Made by a program: the position numbers and the translations under genes. A stretch of DNA of 64,000 bases from Adineta ricciae (Eukaryota > Rotifera > Eurotatoria > Adinetida > Adinetidae): assembly GCA_905250025.1 (NCBI GenBank), contig CAJNOJ010000065.1, positions 248,001 to 312,000 on the forward strand. Reading direction: 5' to 3'. Below are positions 35,519 through 47,160 of the stretch, one piece after another; the first letter of the stretch is position 1; every line of letters begins with the position of its first letter. The notes under the pieces were generated by a model that saw nothing but the letters and a program-made list of their open reading frames with translations, ran no database searches and was not told the DNA's origin.

Positions 35519-38500
35519 TTATAAACAATAGAATGATTGTAACAAGAAGCTAAAACGAGAAAGAAGAAAGTAGTGACGATGTTCAGTCGTACGATTTACT
35601 TTAAAATGCTCTTGATAGAAGATGATTGCTGAGATTCTCAAATAAGCAAGTGTACAAGGTATGTAAGATTCATCAGACTTGTCAGTGTTCAACGATCGAC
35701 AACTAAAATCAAAATCTGTTATTTGCCAAAAGTCTTCTCTTGACACATACTGTTGATAGATAGTTTGCAATCTTCGATATCGATCTGATGCTGTGCTTTC
35801 ATCGAAACGAATATCGAATTTATCCCAATTGGTATGATTCAATTCGTGTTCTTCTTCCATTTGAGCAAGATTATACAAACCCTAAATCAATTCAGGAAGG
35901 TGTGCGACTATAGAATTGTCCTAAGTTCCTACTTGAGGATTTCCAGTTTGATACAACTGAACATAGAGTTGCATAGCTTTGGTTAAATTGACTTTCTTCG
36001 ATTGATAGTATTCGCCAACAGTTAACAAAGCATAGGAATCAGTATTTATGTTGTTGTCATGCATCATTAAATACATATTGAGAAAATCTTCGACACAATT
36101 GAATAAAGTTTCGTTTTTGAATTCTTTACAAAGATAACCAGCGTTAAAATAACCGAGTTCATTACCAGCTATAACTGCCTGAAGATAGAATAGAAACGCT
36201 GTTTGCCTATGTATACAAATCAATAAGAATGACATGAATTTGTTTTGTGAAGTAGGTATTTTACCATCGTCGATCACGATATGCTTCAAGTGCTCGTCGA
36301 ACGATTGTACCTAGACCAGAACTATCTTGTGCAACATGTCGCGACCAGCTAATTAAATAGTATTTAAACAGTCAAAACTACGTTCGATTCTTTAGCTTAC
36401 ATTGCTCCAAGCCAAGGATCTCGAATAATAACCGGATGGCCTCCACGAGCATTGTGATACGATACCACGAGTTTAGAATCGATCTGTCCACGTTGAGCAG
36501 CGAACGAGAAATATCCCCAAGCCCGTGCATGATCTGCAACGTATTGTGGAGGATAATGACCAGCTGTCCACATAACACCCTGCAAAAGCAAATGATTTGA
36601 AGTGTTCCATCAGGGAAATATCATTTGAACGAACAAGATTGTGAGCACAATGAATATCATAGGTTTTATCAAAACAATTTTGCCAATAGTACGCAGCTTT
36701 TGTATAATTCTTTTCGATTTCGTATGCATGAAAGCCTGGAAAAGAAGAAACCAAATATGACGTAAAGATCGAATATGAGGAAAACCTAGAGCGACTTGAG
36801 CTCCGAGATAACCATGTTCAACTGCTTGTTCTATTTGACGAATGGCTTCAGTAACGTTTTTTTTTGTACCTTGCCCCTAAAATGACAAACAGAATGATTC
36901 GAAAAATATCTTCAAGATAGTTCGCACTGACATTTAACAGAGCTAATCCGTAGCCAAAGTGCGAGTTCGGATCATGTTGAGCAGCACCTAGTCGGAAATA
37001 TTCTACAGCCGCTTGTATATTCCGTGTTAATCCATTACTACCCGCATACATCAATTCACCCAAACGATTCTAAACACGATATTCAATCAGAAAAGCCTAT
37101 TTAGAAGCAAAGTTCATTTATCCGTACTTGAGCTGATGCTACACCTCGTATAGCTTGTTGTTTAAGCCAATAGAATGAATCACTTTTATCAAAAGTCAAT
37201 TCACCGATAAGCTTGTCATCAGTCAGACGAATGTATTCCATTGCTGCCTAGAAACTCAATTCGAATATCTGAACAATATGATACCTAACAACTAACTTCA
37301 CCAGATTTCGGACTGTAAAACTCGTTCTTTGCTTTTAGAGCCATTTCTCGATAATAAACTAAACATTGAATAGACGATCAGATTACTTTTTTTGCATTCA
37401 TTCAATCAACGAACCATATGCTGCATCATAGTCCTTTGGAACATTGTCAAGACCATATAAATGTCGATGTCCAAGTGCAAGCAAACTAAGTCGATCATGA
37501 CGTAATGCCCCCGAAAAGAATAATTCAAGCGCCTAATGAACAAAATAAAAAAACATCGTGAAATAGATGGATCGTTTTATTTTTAATTTAACTAAACTTT
37601 TACTCTATATAATCAGTATTTTAACGATAGTTCTTGCCGTAACTATTCTTGTTCTATCTCTTCTCACTGGACAACGAACGAGTATGAACGCTCGTCAGAC
37701 TTACGCACCGGAAAAATCGATTATTATTCAAGACTTTCATTTTCTCATTTTGATATGTGCAGGTGAAGCAATCTCGACTATATTCGTCTCATTATATGGA
37801 ATGTATGCAACTTATAACGAATCGAAACATTTTCTTCTCATACATTGTTTACTTCTTTTACTTATTCACACCTGTTCAGTGCTCATCGGCTCAGCTATCT
37901 ATTTTGATGAAAGACAAATTGGTGCACCAGCATCGATTTACTTTTCAGTAAACTTTTAACGAACTGCATAGATTTTCTTCGACAATTGCTCTTCTAGGCT
38001 CATTACAATTACGCACTTTTGATGTATTCAGATCTTCCTGCACATAATACTTCATTCCTACCGAACAATCTTTATCGTTACGGAACAATGTCTTCAACGA
38101 TAGACATCACGTTTGATAAAACATTAGACAATGTTCATCGACGACTTCAGTGTTGTGGACTCATGGGTTTGGGAGATTTCGCTCAATTACACATTCCTTT
38201 GCCGCCTTCGTGTTTCCAAGCAAATGGAGTTTCGTATAAATCGTCGTGTCTATTTAAATTCCGATTAGAATCAATCGACAAGGCTCATTCATTTGCACTC
38301 TGTATATATATGATGGGAATTTTAACAATAGTGTCTTGCCTAATCGACCTTGTCCTATTGAGAGAATTTTTGCAAGATCAATTACTTGAACAAATTATTG
38401 AAAGATTAACAAACTTTGCTCAGATAATTCAACCAATGAATGATAAAAATCCTCAGCCAATAAAACCTCAAGTCCAGCAATATGTTATCGATTATCTACT

Positions 38501-40564
38501 CGAAAATACGATATAGAATCAAAGGAACATACTCGAGTAGAATTACGTTTCAATCCGCAAAGGCCAAATTGATGAAATACTGCAAGAAGAGAATGTGCAG
38601 CCGGATGACCATAACAAATCGCCTGTTCGGACCAAGCTATAACACGATCGCATACAAGATCCAAATTATCACTTTCCTGATGCCAAAATCAAATGATCTT
38701 TTTGTGTTCAGAAACATTCTCTTACCAGTAATTTTACTGCTAACTCGTAGAGTTTATTCCCTACATCGGTTGTTGAGTTGACTTGTTGTCGTCGTAGAGC
38801 TCGAAATGTTCTATAACGTACATCGTTCGTTGACATCATTTGTTTTTTCCATGTACGAACAAGAAGACAATGTTGAGGAGTTGTTTTCAATCGATATGGC
38901 TGAGCAGTACAAGTCACTAGCCAAAGAATTCAATAGCAGTTACTTCTGTACCAAAATAACTTACACTTATCTTGAAGGCGTGCACTAAATAAATCATATT
39001 GCTCAAGGCATTGTTTAAAAGAACGCATATGACGTTGACATTGGGGTGAATCTTGAAGAATCGACGGTACAAATGGCATTGAGGACAAGTCGAATCTTTT
39101 CGGTAGCTAAAACAAATTTTCAATGATGAGTCGAACGATTCTGTCAATATAAGACCGACTTGTTCATAAGTTAATGCCACTCTTCGATATACATCCATTT
39201 GGCCAATAAATCCTCGAAACGAAGGTACAATATCAGTACCACCGATAACAAATGTACCCAATTCATCGTAAGAGTAAAAATAATTCGGAGCACTAGACGA
39301 CGATCATGTTCGATACTCTTGCCAATAAAACAAATCCTCTTACTTATAAGTAGCAACAATAGGTTGATTCCAATTAGATGCGCAGTTAATGTGAATTGTC
39401 CACTAAAATATGTCCCAAGTCATCGTTGCAGGAAACTGTAAAACAAAATCTAGCCTTACAGAGTATTCATTAACGATAAATGCTATCCGGCACCATTCTT
39501 TCTTCGGAATTGCAGCAAATGTCCGCGCACCAATACCATACAAATCATGTAAGTATCCAAACATAGCAACAGTTATTTGACCTGAAATGAATAATGACGA
39601 CGACAATAGAATGAAGCCTTTACAGCAAAAAAAATCAAAAATCGAAAACCTTCTCGATTCAGAAACAACTCTGGAGATAAATGTGTATTATTGAACGTAA
39701 GATGCTGCAAAATAGCACAGTGCATTGTGGACACATCAGATGCGCAGTAATCCTCAATGAATATCCAAAATAGAATTGAAAATCTAAATAAATATTCGGA
39801 TCACGATAGTAAATCAAATTGAATGAATTCTACTTTGGACGTGTCACTCGAGTATGTTGCTCCAATCGAAGGCTATATTCTTTATAGGCTGGAAGAACGA
39901 AGTGCTTTCCATATACACCACCGGTCAATAATAAAGGATAATTAACTGTTCGTATTATTTCTACACGGAAAATAGAAGAATATACACAAAAGTAAGGAAA
40001 TGTCTCACCTGGTTCCGTCTGGCACACACCTTCCGTTCTTCTATTCATCGGTGGACTCCAACGAAACGAGCGAATGTTCGGACGCTCGTGTACCGGAAGA
40101 AATTTAACTTTATATTGAAGAGTTTTTATGATTTCATTCTCTTTTTCATGTTCATTTTGATACATGGTCAAATACAATTGTCCATGCTCTATCGGCCATG
40201 ACTGCAGATTGATTTGCGAATCTGAGGCGTATGCCAGTGAACGATGTAACTTAACATGTATATACCGAGTCTGAACACGGGTTGATTTTTGACAAAACCA
40301 ATGCCGGCGAAAAACAGCGAAGTTGTATCGATACAAATTTCTTTCGATGCGTATTGCCAAGGATATTCGACGTCGTGTGAACAATGAACATTTGTATAGA
40401 ATTGTTAAATAAACATTATCGTTGTGAAGAACAGCTGGAATGCTTTTAACATCGATGTAATCAAGTTCATTTGCTAAGATTCGATCGTACTCTTTAGATA
40501 TTTGCGAGTTTGCCAAATAAAAACAACAAATGAACATATGAATGGCATGTATCACCATCTTCAT
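35519..40564 (-). CDS. SEL1L3: SEL1L3-like protein (LamG-like and Sel1 repeats)
   Basis: Many exons on the minus strand. The start at 40564 opens with a signal peptide (MKMVIHAIHMFICCFYLANS). The N-terminal half resembles SEL1L3 (RSFRWSPPMNRRTEGVCQ, LLTGGVYGKHFVLPAYKEYS), followed by a concanavalin/LamG-like fold around FVIGGTDIVPSFRGFIGQMDVY (39170-39250). From 38725 down to 35900 lie several Sel1 repeats of the A-x-x-x-Y/L-G type, e.g. AVEYFRLGAAQHDPNSHFGYG, TYDIHCAHNLGVMWTAG and NELGYFNAGYLCKEF. The tail is LYNLAQMEEEHEL... ending TAA at 35519-35521. Sel1 repeats mediate protein contacts; SEL1L3 is membrane or secretory-pathway associated with no settled biochemical role. One intron, 37533-38532, is exactly 1,000 bp, far longer than the others, and contains a tetraspanin gene on the opposite strand. 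Confidence 0.85.
37567..38516 (+). CDS. Tetraspanin nested in a SEL1L3 intron
   Basis: Two exons, 37567-37947 and 37998-38516, with a 50-bp phase-0 intron, encode 299 residues. Hydrophobic segments: TM1 LLLYIISILTIVLAVTILVL, TM2 FLILICAGEAISTIFVSLYG, TM3 FLLIHCLLLLLIHTCSVLIG, and TM4 ALCIYMMGILTIVSCLIDLV. The large extracellular loop has the diagnostic CCG (LQCCGLMG) plus two further cysteines (PPSCF and SSCLF), the four-cysteine tetraspanin pattern. The cytoplasmic tail of about 60 residues is longer than usual. Tetraspanins organise membrane microdomains. The whole coding region lies inside a SEL1L3 intron, with only 34 bp between the acceptor and the ATG, and 16 bp between the stop and the donor, so its UTRs must run antisense into SEL1L3 exons. 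Confidence 0.85.
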
Positions 40565-41246
40565 GATTGAAAATCAGATGAAAAATAACACTCGCTTTTG
40601 AAAATCAAGTCATATTAATATCAAAGAATAGATACATCTGGTGCCATGTTTGACACGTGGATAAGACCCATGAAATTTATTCTTTTCATATAAATATAGT
40701 GTACACAATAGAACAAACTCAGCTTTGCAGTTTCTACGTTCGAAAGCATACGATCGAGCAAAAGAGATTATGAATATTGCAATGATATATATGTCCCCTA
40801 GAAGAAAATTTTCATGGTTCATTGAACTATATCTTACACGAAGGAAAAGAACGCGTTCGAACTCGTATATTAACAAGCATATCACTGTTATGATGAATAG
40901 TCAAGTCTCTCTCACGTACACCCATGCGTTTTATTGATTTTTCTTGAATCATTTCTCCATTTGTCTGAGTATTATCTATCTGCCAAATTTTTTCTCCGAT
41001 GCTTATAGAAATTTCAAGACTGTATACAACAAACAGAGTGCGTTCGAGTAAAAACTAATGATTCATGCCTCACGGCCAAAGATAACTCCAACCTTCAGTT
41101 ATTTGAAAGAAAAAGTACTTAAATAGAAAAAAAACCTGACGAGATAACCGATACGAATAACAACAGTCATGTGCTAAAGCATACTGAATACACAAGTTAC
41201 ATTTGTTTTTCGAAACATTCTTTATTTGTATATAACAAAATAATAA
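40565..41246. other. Intergenic, SEL1L3 5' flank / nuclear receptor 3' flank
   Basis: 682 bp of AT-rich sequence. Open frames at 40610-40885 (-) and 40725-40937 (+) overlap each other and show no domain or splice support. Confidence 0.45.
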
Positions 41247-42718
41247 CTAGATTTTCAAATTCACTTGCGTCAATGGAGTCAATTGAGCATGATCATCTCG
41301 ATTTTGAATCATCTCAAACAAGTCGGCCTCAAGGATTTGTCTGCGAAGAAAGTTTTGGATAAATCTGACTAGAAAAATGATAGTATCGTTGTGACCTAAA
41401 CGATACATGACATATTTCCACAGAAGTGTCAAGTAATAATTTTGACTAAGAAGTAATTTCATCGGATATGGATCGAAATCCGAAGAATTATAGTGGTCTT
41501 TCCTCCATAAAGGTAATGTTCGAGACGAGAGAGCGAGAATAATCACCCACGATTTCAGGACGATCATATCGTGAGGTAGGAGGGTTTGAAATTTGTATAG
41601 AATTGTCTCTGCACGCTGAATAAATTCTTCAGAAAGGACGGATTGTAATACTAATTGATCATGTTCCCACGGTAGGAATTTCAAGACGTGTAATCTCATC
41701 AATTCACTTGTATTCACTGATGTAATACATTGTAAGCTCGCTTTCACGTACTGAAAATGATGGTCCGATAGTACTTGAAAACCATCGAATAGAAAGATGC
41801 GTCGGATAAACGAAGCAACGATGATGGTATATTTATATCTTAAATCGATCAGACGTTGAAGTTTAATACGCGATCGATATGGTTGAATCGGGGGTATAAG
41901 TGGAATCGTTTGATGAGACTCAAGAAATTTTTGTAAACAATATTGTTCATAGGTTTTTTGAATATTTGACAATAGATTCCAATCGTCTGACGAAAGTAAT
42001 GTCGAATCATTTGTTGGTATTAAATCCATCTAAATAGTCTCACTAGTACAAATGATCGTGTTATCGATCTGTTCGCTCACCGTGGTTGATCGATGTTGTG
42101 CTCTTATATTTAATGCTGCTGATGTTGCATGATTGATAGCATTTAAACTTCGGATCAGCTCTTTCTTCATTCCTTGCTCGAAACACTTCTTCAGACGACA
42201 GGCTGAACAGTGTCGTCGCGTTGTCGAAGTTATTTCACATGAATTTGTTATTCGACAAGTGAATACTAACTAAATGGGAAAAAAAGATTCATCATCGTGG
42301 AGATAAACTTTTTCGTCATCGAAGCTTACGTGTTCATTGTAAGCATTTCGACGGAAAAAAGCTAAAAATAAATGAAATATTTCAATTTTATATGAGTCAT
42401 TTATAGGTCAACATATGAAACAATCTTAAAAACGGCTTTAGTTATTAGATGTTACATAGCAAAGAAACGTCTAGGTCAACTACGTCATTTGGTATTAGAG
42501 GAACATTTCCTGTTTATAACGGAGCTGAAATTGGAGTTTTTCAAATATAAATATGTAAGTATACATACCTTTACAGGATAAACATGTCATTGCATCAAAA
42601 TTTCGTCCTATGAGGTCAAATAAAAAAGTACACAGTTTACAGAAAAATTTAGAAAAAGTACAATGTTACCTATTGCTGCTGCGCCACATACAGCACACAA
42701 CGGTCGTGTTTGTAACAT
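41247..42718 (-). CDS. Nuclear hormone receptor
   Basis: Five exons (42670-42718, 42569-42607, 42330-42361, 42081-42269, 41247-42029) give 363 residues with every phase consistent. The DNA-binding domain is split over four exons: first zinc finger CAVCGAAAIGRNFDAMTC then CLSCKAFFRR (P-box region), second finger C-x5-C-x9-C-x2-C from CRITNSC to CSACRLKKCFEQGM. The last exon is a helical ligand-binding-domain-like region of about 260 residues (SIQCI/LHVLKFLPWEHDQLVL, RFIQNFLRRQILEADLFEMI). Such receptors are ligand- or cofactor-regulated transcription factors in the nucleus. The subfamily resembles the divergent, expanded receptors of rotifers; no orthologue is assigned. Only two residues or so precede the first finger if the ATG at 42718 is used; there is open frame upstream, so an additional N-terminal exon is possible. 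Confidence 0.85.
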
Positions 42719-44328
42719 GTGATCTTTTGCTATATCACTCGACAGTAAGAAAATCTTCCTCTCCATATAGCGTTCGAATGAAAAAATCGATTATATTCTT
42801 AATACAATACACGTTGTCTATGAATGTATGTATGTGTATATACGTATCTGTCTATCCTGTGTATCCTATCTGAGTTTGTAAATGCACTCCCAATGCACCA
42901 AAAAGAAAGAGAGGTGCGTATGATCGTCAAAATATTTTTCTTGCCTTCTTCCTTTTCTGTTTCTTTCTAAACTGCCTCACTTTTCACACGTTGTCTCACA
43001 AAACAGCTAAAACGTACTTAATATTTCTTTTCTTTCTTTTCTCCGTGTTTTACATATGACCTTGCACAATAGACTAGTAAACCTTGACATCGAACGATAA
43101 TTCTTTCTAATTTACTGCTAAGTCACCCTCAAGAAACATGAAAACAAAAATGTGCACAAGTTTAATTAAGATTCATTTAAATCATCTATTGCTTTTGATG
43201 GATTGTTCATCATGAGGTTAAAAAAACGTTTCAATTCACGCTCCAGTAGGTTTTTCTGAGGAAAAAAGGTCGTTGTGAATATCTATTGTTTGAAACCATT
43301 TTGATACTGAATTCAACAACTCCGATGATCGAATAAATGACATTCCCCAATGCATATTTATATAATTTATATCATCACACTGAGCGCGATAGCGATATCT
43401 TTAAAAACTAAAATTCGGATTATAATTAAATGCATTTTATTTGTCTTCGACTCGAGTGGCAATCTATTTTGTAAAAACGTCTGTAGTTAGAGGCTACTTC
43501 GCACATGACTCGACATTTTATCTTGTCTGCCTACATATGGCGCATAGTCTACGAAGTACTAATGAGATTCATATATAATTATTCGAATCCGACATCAAAC
43601 CACGCACCTCACGTAAAAAACAAAATAGTACATAGATGTTTGTTAGAAGCATATTTATAACTAAAACATAAAACAAATATTTGAATTCCACGTCGAGCAT
43701 TTCAAGATAAACGAGGATAATATTTTGATTAGATACCGAGAAAAAGGACTTTTTTTCCATACATCATTTGTCCTTCATGGCTTCATAAGTTTAACCTTAT
43801 GCGAACAAAAATCCACAGCAACCAGTTGCAATACGTGTCTCAAGCAGATAAACGTGCTTGAAGTGTAAGTCTAAAAATTATTGAATTAGCCCTGAAGTTC
43901 ACCCGTATACTACGGAAAAATGTCCTTATGCGACATCCGCACACACTATGTCAAGGCAAGGAGTGTAACTTGAGTGACAAATTGTCTATGCATGTTTTTC
44001 ATATTTTCATGAAAAACACCAGATCAGAAATTGCTATGTTGTTTTACGCTATGCTATATTGATTCACAAATTCTCAAATAATCTGAGACTATGTTTGTTA
44101 TAATTCTTATACTAAAGGACAGTCGGCATGATTCTTTTGTAGAAGATAAATATAGTTCATCAAGAATAAATAATTTAGACTATTTTTTAACATCGAGTAT
44201 TTATTTCAAGTAACTGTAAACAAGGGTGTGTGTGTGTGTGTGTGTATGTGACAACATCTAACAAAATATATGCAAATGTTCATTAGCCAGCAACATATTC
44301 ATCAATTGTTCATGTTTCATTGAGTACT
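42719..44328. other. Intergenic
   Basis: 1.6 kb, AT-rich, with a (GT)n microsatellite at the right end. No coding sequence supported; the minus-strand frame at 43569-43760 has no start context or domain. Confidence 0.45.
44225..44246. repeat. (GT)n microsatellite
   Basis: About ten GT units, 80 bp past the stop codon of the adjacent GPCR gene. Confidence 0.9.
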
Positions 44329-45249
44329 CTAAACATAATTCGCTTGTCGTATTCGATGTCGGACTGAGATCATGAAATTATACAGCTCATGTCGATAGAA
44401 TGGTGTTCCAAGTGTATATGCGTAGAAACTTGTTGCAAAATTCACATTTAATAATAAACCAAATAGACGAAAGAGATTGACATGCAGTGGAACGTATCTC
44501 GGCTGTTGAAACATTAGCATAGCATATGTAACAGCAAATGGAACATTACATATAACGTTCATTGTTACGTACATGAACAGCATTTTTAGTAATTGATGAT
44601 CACGTTGACGTGTACGTATTTGATTTACTGGCATGATTCGACGTCTTTGTTGACGAAGGAAAATTAATGTAATAATGCAGAGTATCACCATTAATATGGG
44701 TGGAATGATGCATAGAAAAAATAAGATGAATAAGCCAATAAATTTACTATAGTTTGCATCTGGACTGTAACAAAACGTCGCATTATTTGTATATCCAGTT
44801 CTGTACCAAATGGGAACATGAAAATAAGCTGCAAATATAAATACAGTCGTGAAAGGAATCAGATAGAATCCCACGCGAACCGTAGCTAACTGTCTTAGAC
44901 TAGCATTCGTTGAACTCGTACACATACGGTCGAAACACGCGAGAACAACCAAATATGGAGAGATTGTATATAAACTATCAGCAACATAAGTTTTCAATTT
45001 ACAATACCAGCTGTAACTAGTCGAAGGATCAATGCTGAATTGATTAGAAAGCCAGAGTGGTAAGACAACTGTATAGATAACAAGTAGATCGTTGATTGAA
45101 AGTGCACGAAAATACAGTGAACAGGAATTTTTCCGGAGGGATTTCCGAGAAAAGAAAAGAATCTGATTTAGTATTGCACCAGCTGTGCCGAAGACAATCA
45201 GAATCGGCTGTGAATAACGTGTAACTTGAAAGTAGGTTGGATCAGTCAT
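44329..45249 (-). CDS. Rhodopsin-like GPCR (tandem paralogue A)
   Basis: Single exon, 306 residues from the first ATG (45249). Seven hydrophobic segments: QPILIVFGTAGAILNQILFF (TM1) through FATSFYAYTLGTPFYRHEL at the end of TM7. Family marks: SINDLLVIY in TM2, Cys before TM3 (WYCKLKTY) with a Cys in loop 2, ACFDRMC at the TM3 end in place of DRY, and basic RQQRRRIMPVNQIRTRQRD before TM6. The third loop is short. Best read as an orphan peptide-type receptor of the kind expanded in bdelloids; the ligand is unknown. It is 45-50% similar by eye to the next gene, same strand, 1 kb away, so the pair arose by tandem duplication. Confidence 0.85.
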   Translation of the reverse strand: MTDPTYFQVTRYSQPILIVFGTAGAILNQILFFSRKSLRKNSCSLYFRALSINDLLVIYTVVLPLWLSNQFSIDPSTSYSWYCKLKTYVADSLYTISPYLVVLACFDRMCTSSTNASLRQLATVRVGFYLIPFTTVFIFAAYFHVPIWYRTGYTNNATFCYSPDANYSKFIGLFILFFLCIIPPILMVILCIITLIFLRQQRRRIMPVNQIRTRQRDHQLLKMLFMYVTMNVICNVPFAVTYAMLMFQQPRYVPLHVNLFRLFGLLLNVNFATSFYAYTLGTPFYRHELYNFMISVRHRIRQANYV

Positions 45250-45417
45250 TCCACTGCAAAGTCGTCCTTTTAGCAACTGTTAGCTACTGAATAGCACTTT
45301 TGTCAGCTTTCTTCCATCAAATGTTTTTGTATTAACTATCACGCAAGGAATATAATCCCGAGGTCTTCGCCGCCCATCTCAGCGTCAGAATATATCTTCT
45401 CTCTATTTTTAAATATA

Positions 45418-45667
45418 GATTAATCCAAGGAGGAAAAAGCGAAAAGTCAGTGCTCCAGTATACTCCACTTTCAAAGTATCATGGAGTATTTGGACCTTCC
45501 TGTTCGGTGGTCTTAGTTGCATTGTACTCCAACTGGTGTATGGTAATACTGGTCGTTGGTGGAGTTGAAAATACTGAGAAAAATCTCAAGAATACTTTCA
45601 ATTCATCTAGGGAGCACGCGGAGTATACTGCAGTACCGACTTTTCGCTTTTCCCCCTTGGATTAATC
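45418..45667. mobile_element. MITE-like inverted-repeat element with 8-bp duplication
   Basis: Left terminal repeat 45426-45466 (41 bp) and right terminal repeat 45620-45659 (40 bp) are inverted copies with four mismatches and one 1-bp gap, both starting CAAGG. They bound a 234-bp element with no coding capacity. Each end is flanked by GATTAATC (45418-45425 and 45660-45667), which fits an 8-bp target-site duplication, and CAAGG fits the hAT terminal pattern YARNG. Because GATTAATC is palindromic and contains TTAA, a piggyBac-type insertion at TTAA with termini TCCAAGG cannot be excluded. It lies 170 bp upstream of the first GPCR start. Confidence 0.8.
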
Positions 45668-46236
45668 TCAGTTTGATTACTAATTATCATAAGGACTATT
45701 ACATATTAGTGAGCACTCTGCGATGCTATATTGAGCAATCATCATTATCACCGTTGGAATGCATTTTATGACGATTCATTTTACTGTGGTTCTGAATTGA
45801 TGCTTAAGAAGTACTTTGAAAATCAACGGTCATTCGCAGTATATGCTTCCGAATAATTAAATCTGGCGTATTAGACAAAAATCATGAGATTCTTAATCCT
45901 TATTTTGGTATTCTAATGATGAAGATAATGTCGGGATATGACATCTCCTACTAATAATATTTTCCTATTTTTTTCAATCAAAATCTATTTAGCTAACAAT
46001 TTCTAATGACCGGTTATCATAAGCAGATTATCTAAACTTAGAAAAGTTCTCAAACTGATATAGAATATTTTTATAATTCAAATAGATTTCATGCTTGAAT
46101 ACGAAAACTTGCCCTGTATGTTAAATGCATATATGTTACTTTATTTTCTTAGTATTCGTTGAACGCAATATGTTTAATACGCAAACAAATGAAAAATATA
46201 CATTCATAGGAAAAAATGAGTCATTGATAGATGGTT
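45668..46236. other. Intergenic between GPCR paralogues
   Basis: About 570 bp of AT-rich sequence, 3' flank of the 46.2-kb GPCR. Nothing recognised. Confidence 0.5.
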
Positions 46237-47160
46237 TTAATTGGGTTTAATTATTCTCCGACATCGTTTGAAAATGTTCATTGTTAAGCTCAGAAACTCA
46301 TGCCGATAAAATGGCGTACTAAGTGTATAGATGTAGAAGCTAATGGAAAAACTTGCATTGAACAACAATACAAACGATTGATATAGTGTAGAGATTGTAG
46401 CTGATGGTGCTGGTAATTGATAAACGGCAATCAGTAGAACAACACTGAATGGTATTGTGCATATCAAATGAAATGCCACATAGAGAAGCAGCATTTTGAA
46501 TATTTGGGCATCACGTTGACGTATACGTGCTTGATTGATAGGCATAACTCGTCGACGTTGAATACGAAGAAGAATCAATGTTGTAATACAACAAATTGTC
46601 ATTAAAATCGGAGGTAAAATTGCAAGAAAAGTCAAAACAAATATTGCGTTGATCTTGCTGTACATTAGGTTAGTACTTGAACAAGTCAATCCGGTTGGAC
46701 CAAGAAACAGAGTAGTGTAGATAGGAATGTGAGAGTAAGCAGCAATGACAATCACAATCATTGAAAATGTTAGATAAGATGCAATACGAGGTGTGGCAAT
46801 TCGTCGTAAATTAGCATCGCGTGAACTGGTACACAAACGATCGAAACAAGCCAAAACGACAAAGTACGGTGACAAAGTATACAGAATACAATTAATATAA
46901 GTTTTGATTTTACACATCGAAATGCATGTTTTTGATAGATCAAACCCATATTGATCGGCGATCCACTGAAGAAGTACATATACGTACATAACGAGTAAAT
47001 CGTTAATTGACAGTGCTCGAAAATAAAATGAGCATGAATTGCTTCGCAGAGATTTCCGGGAAGAGAACAATATTTGGTTGAATATGGCACCTATAGTCCC
47101 AAAGATAATAAGTGGTGGTTGTGTATATCGACTCAAGATGGAATAGACAGCGTTCGACAT
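46237..47160 (-). CDS. Rhodopsin-like GPCR (tandem paralogue B)
   Basis: Single exon, 307 residues. Same layout as paralogue A: TM1 PPLIIFGTIGAIFNQILFSS, conserved RKSLRxNSC loop, SINDLLVMY, SMCKIKTYI before TM3, ACFDRLCTSSRDANLRR after it, RIQRRRVMPINQARIRQRD before TM6 and ISFYIYTLSTPFYRHEF after TM7. The near-identical intracellular segments with diverged extracellular loops suggest retained G-protein coupling and changed ligand recognition (inference). ATG at 47158-47160. Confidence 0.85.
   Translation of the reverse strand: MSNAVYSILSRYTQPPLIIFGTIGAIFNQILFSSRKSLRSNSCSFYFRALSINDLLVMYVYVLLQWIADQYGFDLSKTCISMCKIKTYINCILYTLSPYFVVLACFDRLCTSSRDANLRRIATPRIASYLTFSMIVIVIAAYSHIPIYTTLFLGPTGLTCSSTNLMYSKINAIFVLTFLAILPPILMTICCITTLILLRIQRRRVMPINQARIRQRDAQIFKMLLLYVAFHLICTIPFSVVLLIAVYQLPAPSATISTLYQSFVLLFNASFSISFYIYTLSTPFYRHEFLSLTMNIFKRCRRIIKPN

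Noticed and set aside
45450-45771. Open frames across the inverted-repeat element
   Set aside because: They overlap each other and lie inside or across the MITE, whose length excludes a transposase; no coding character.
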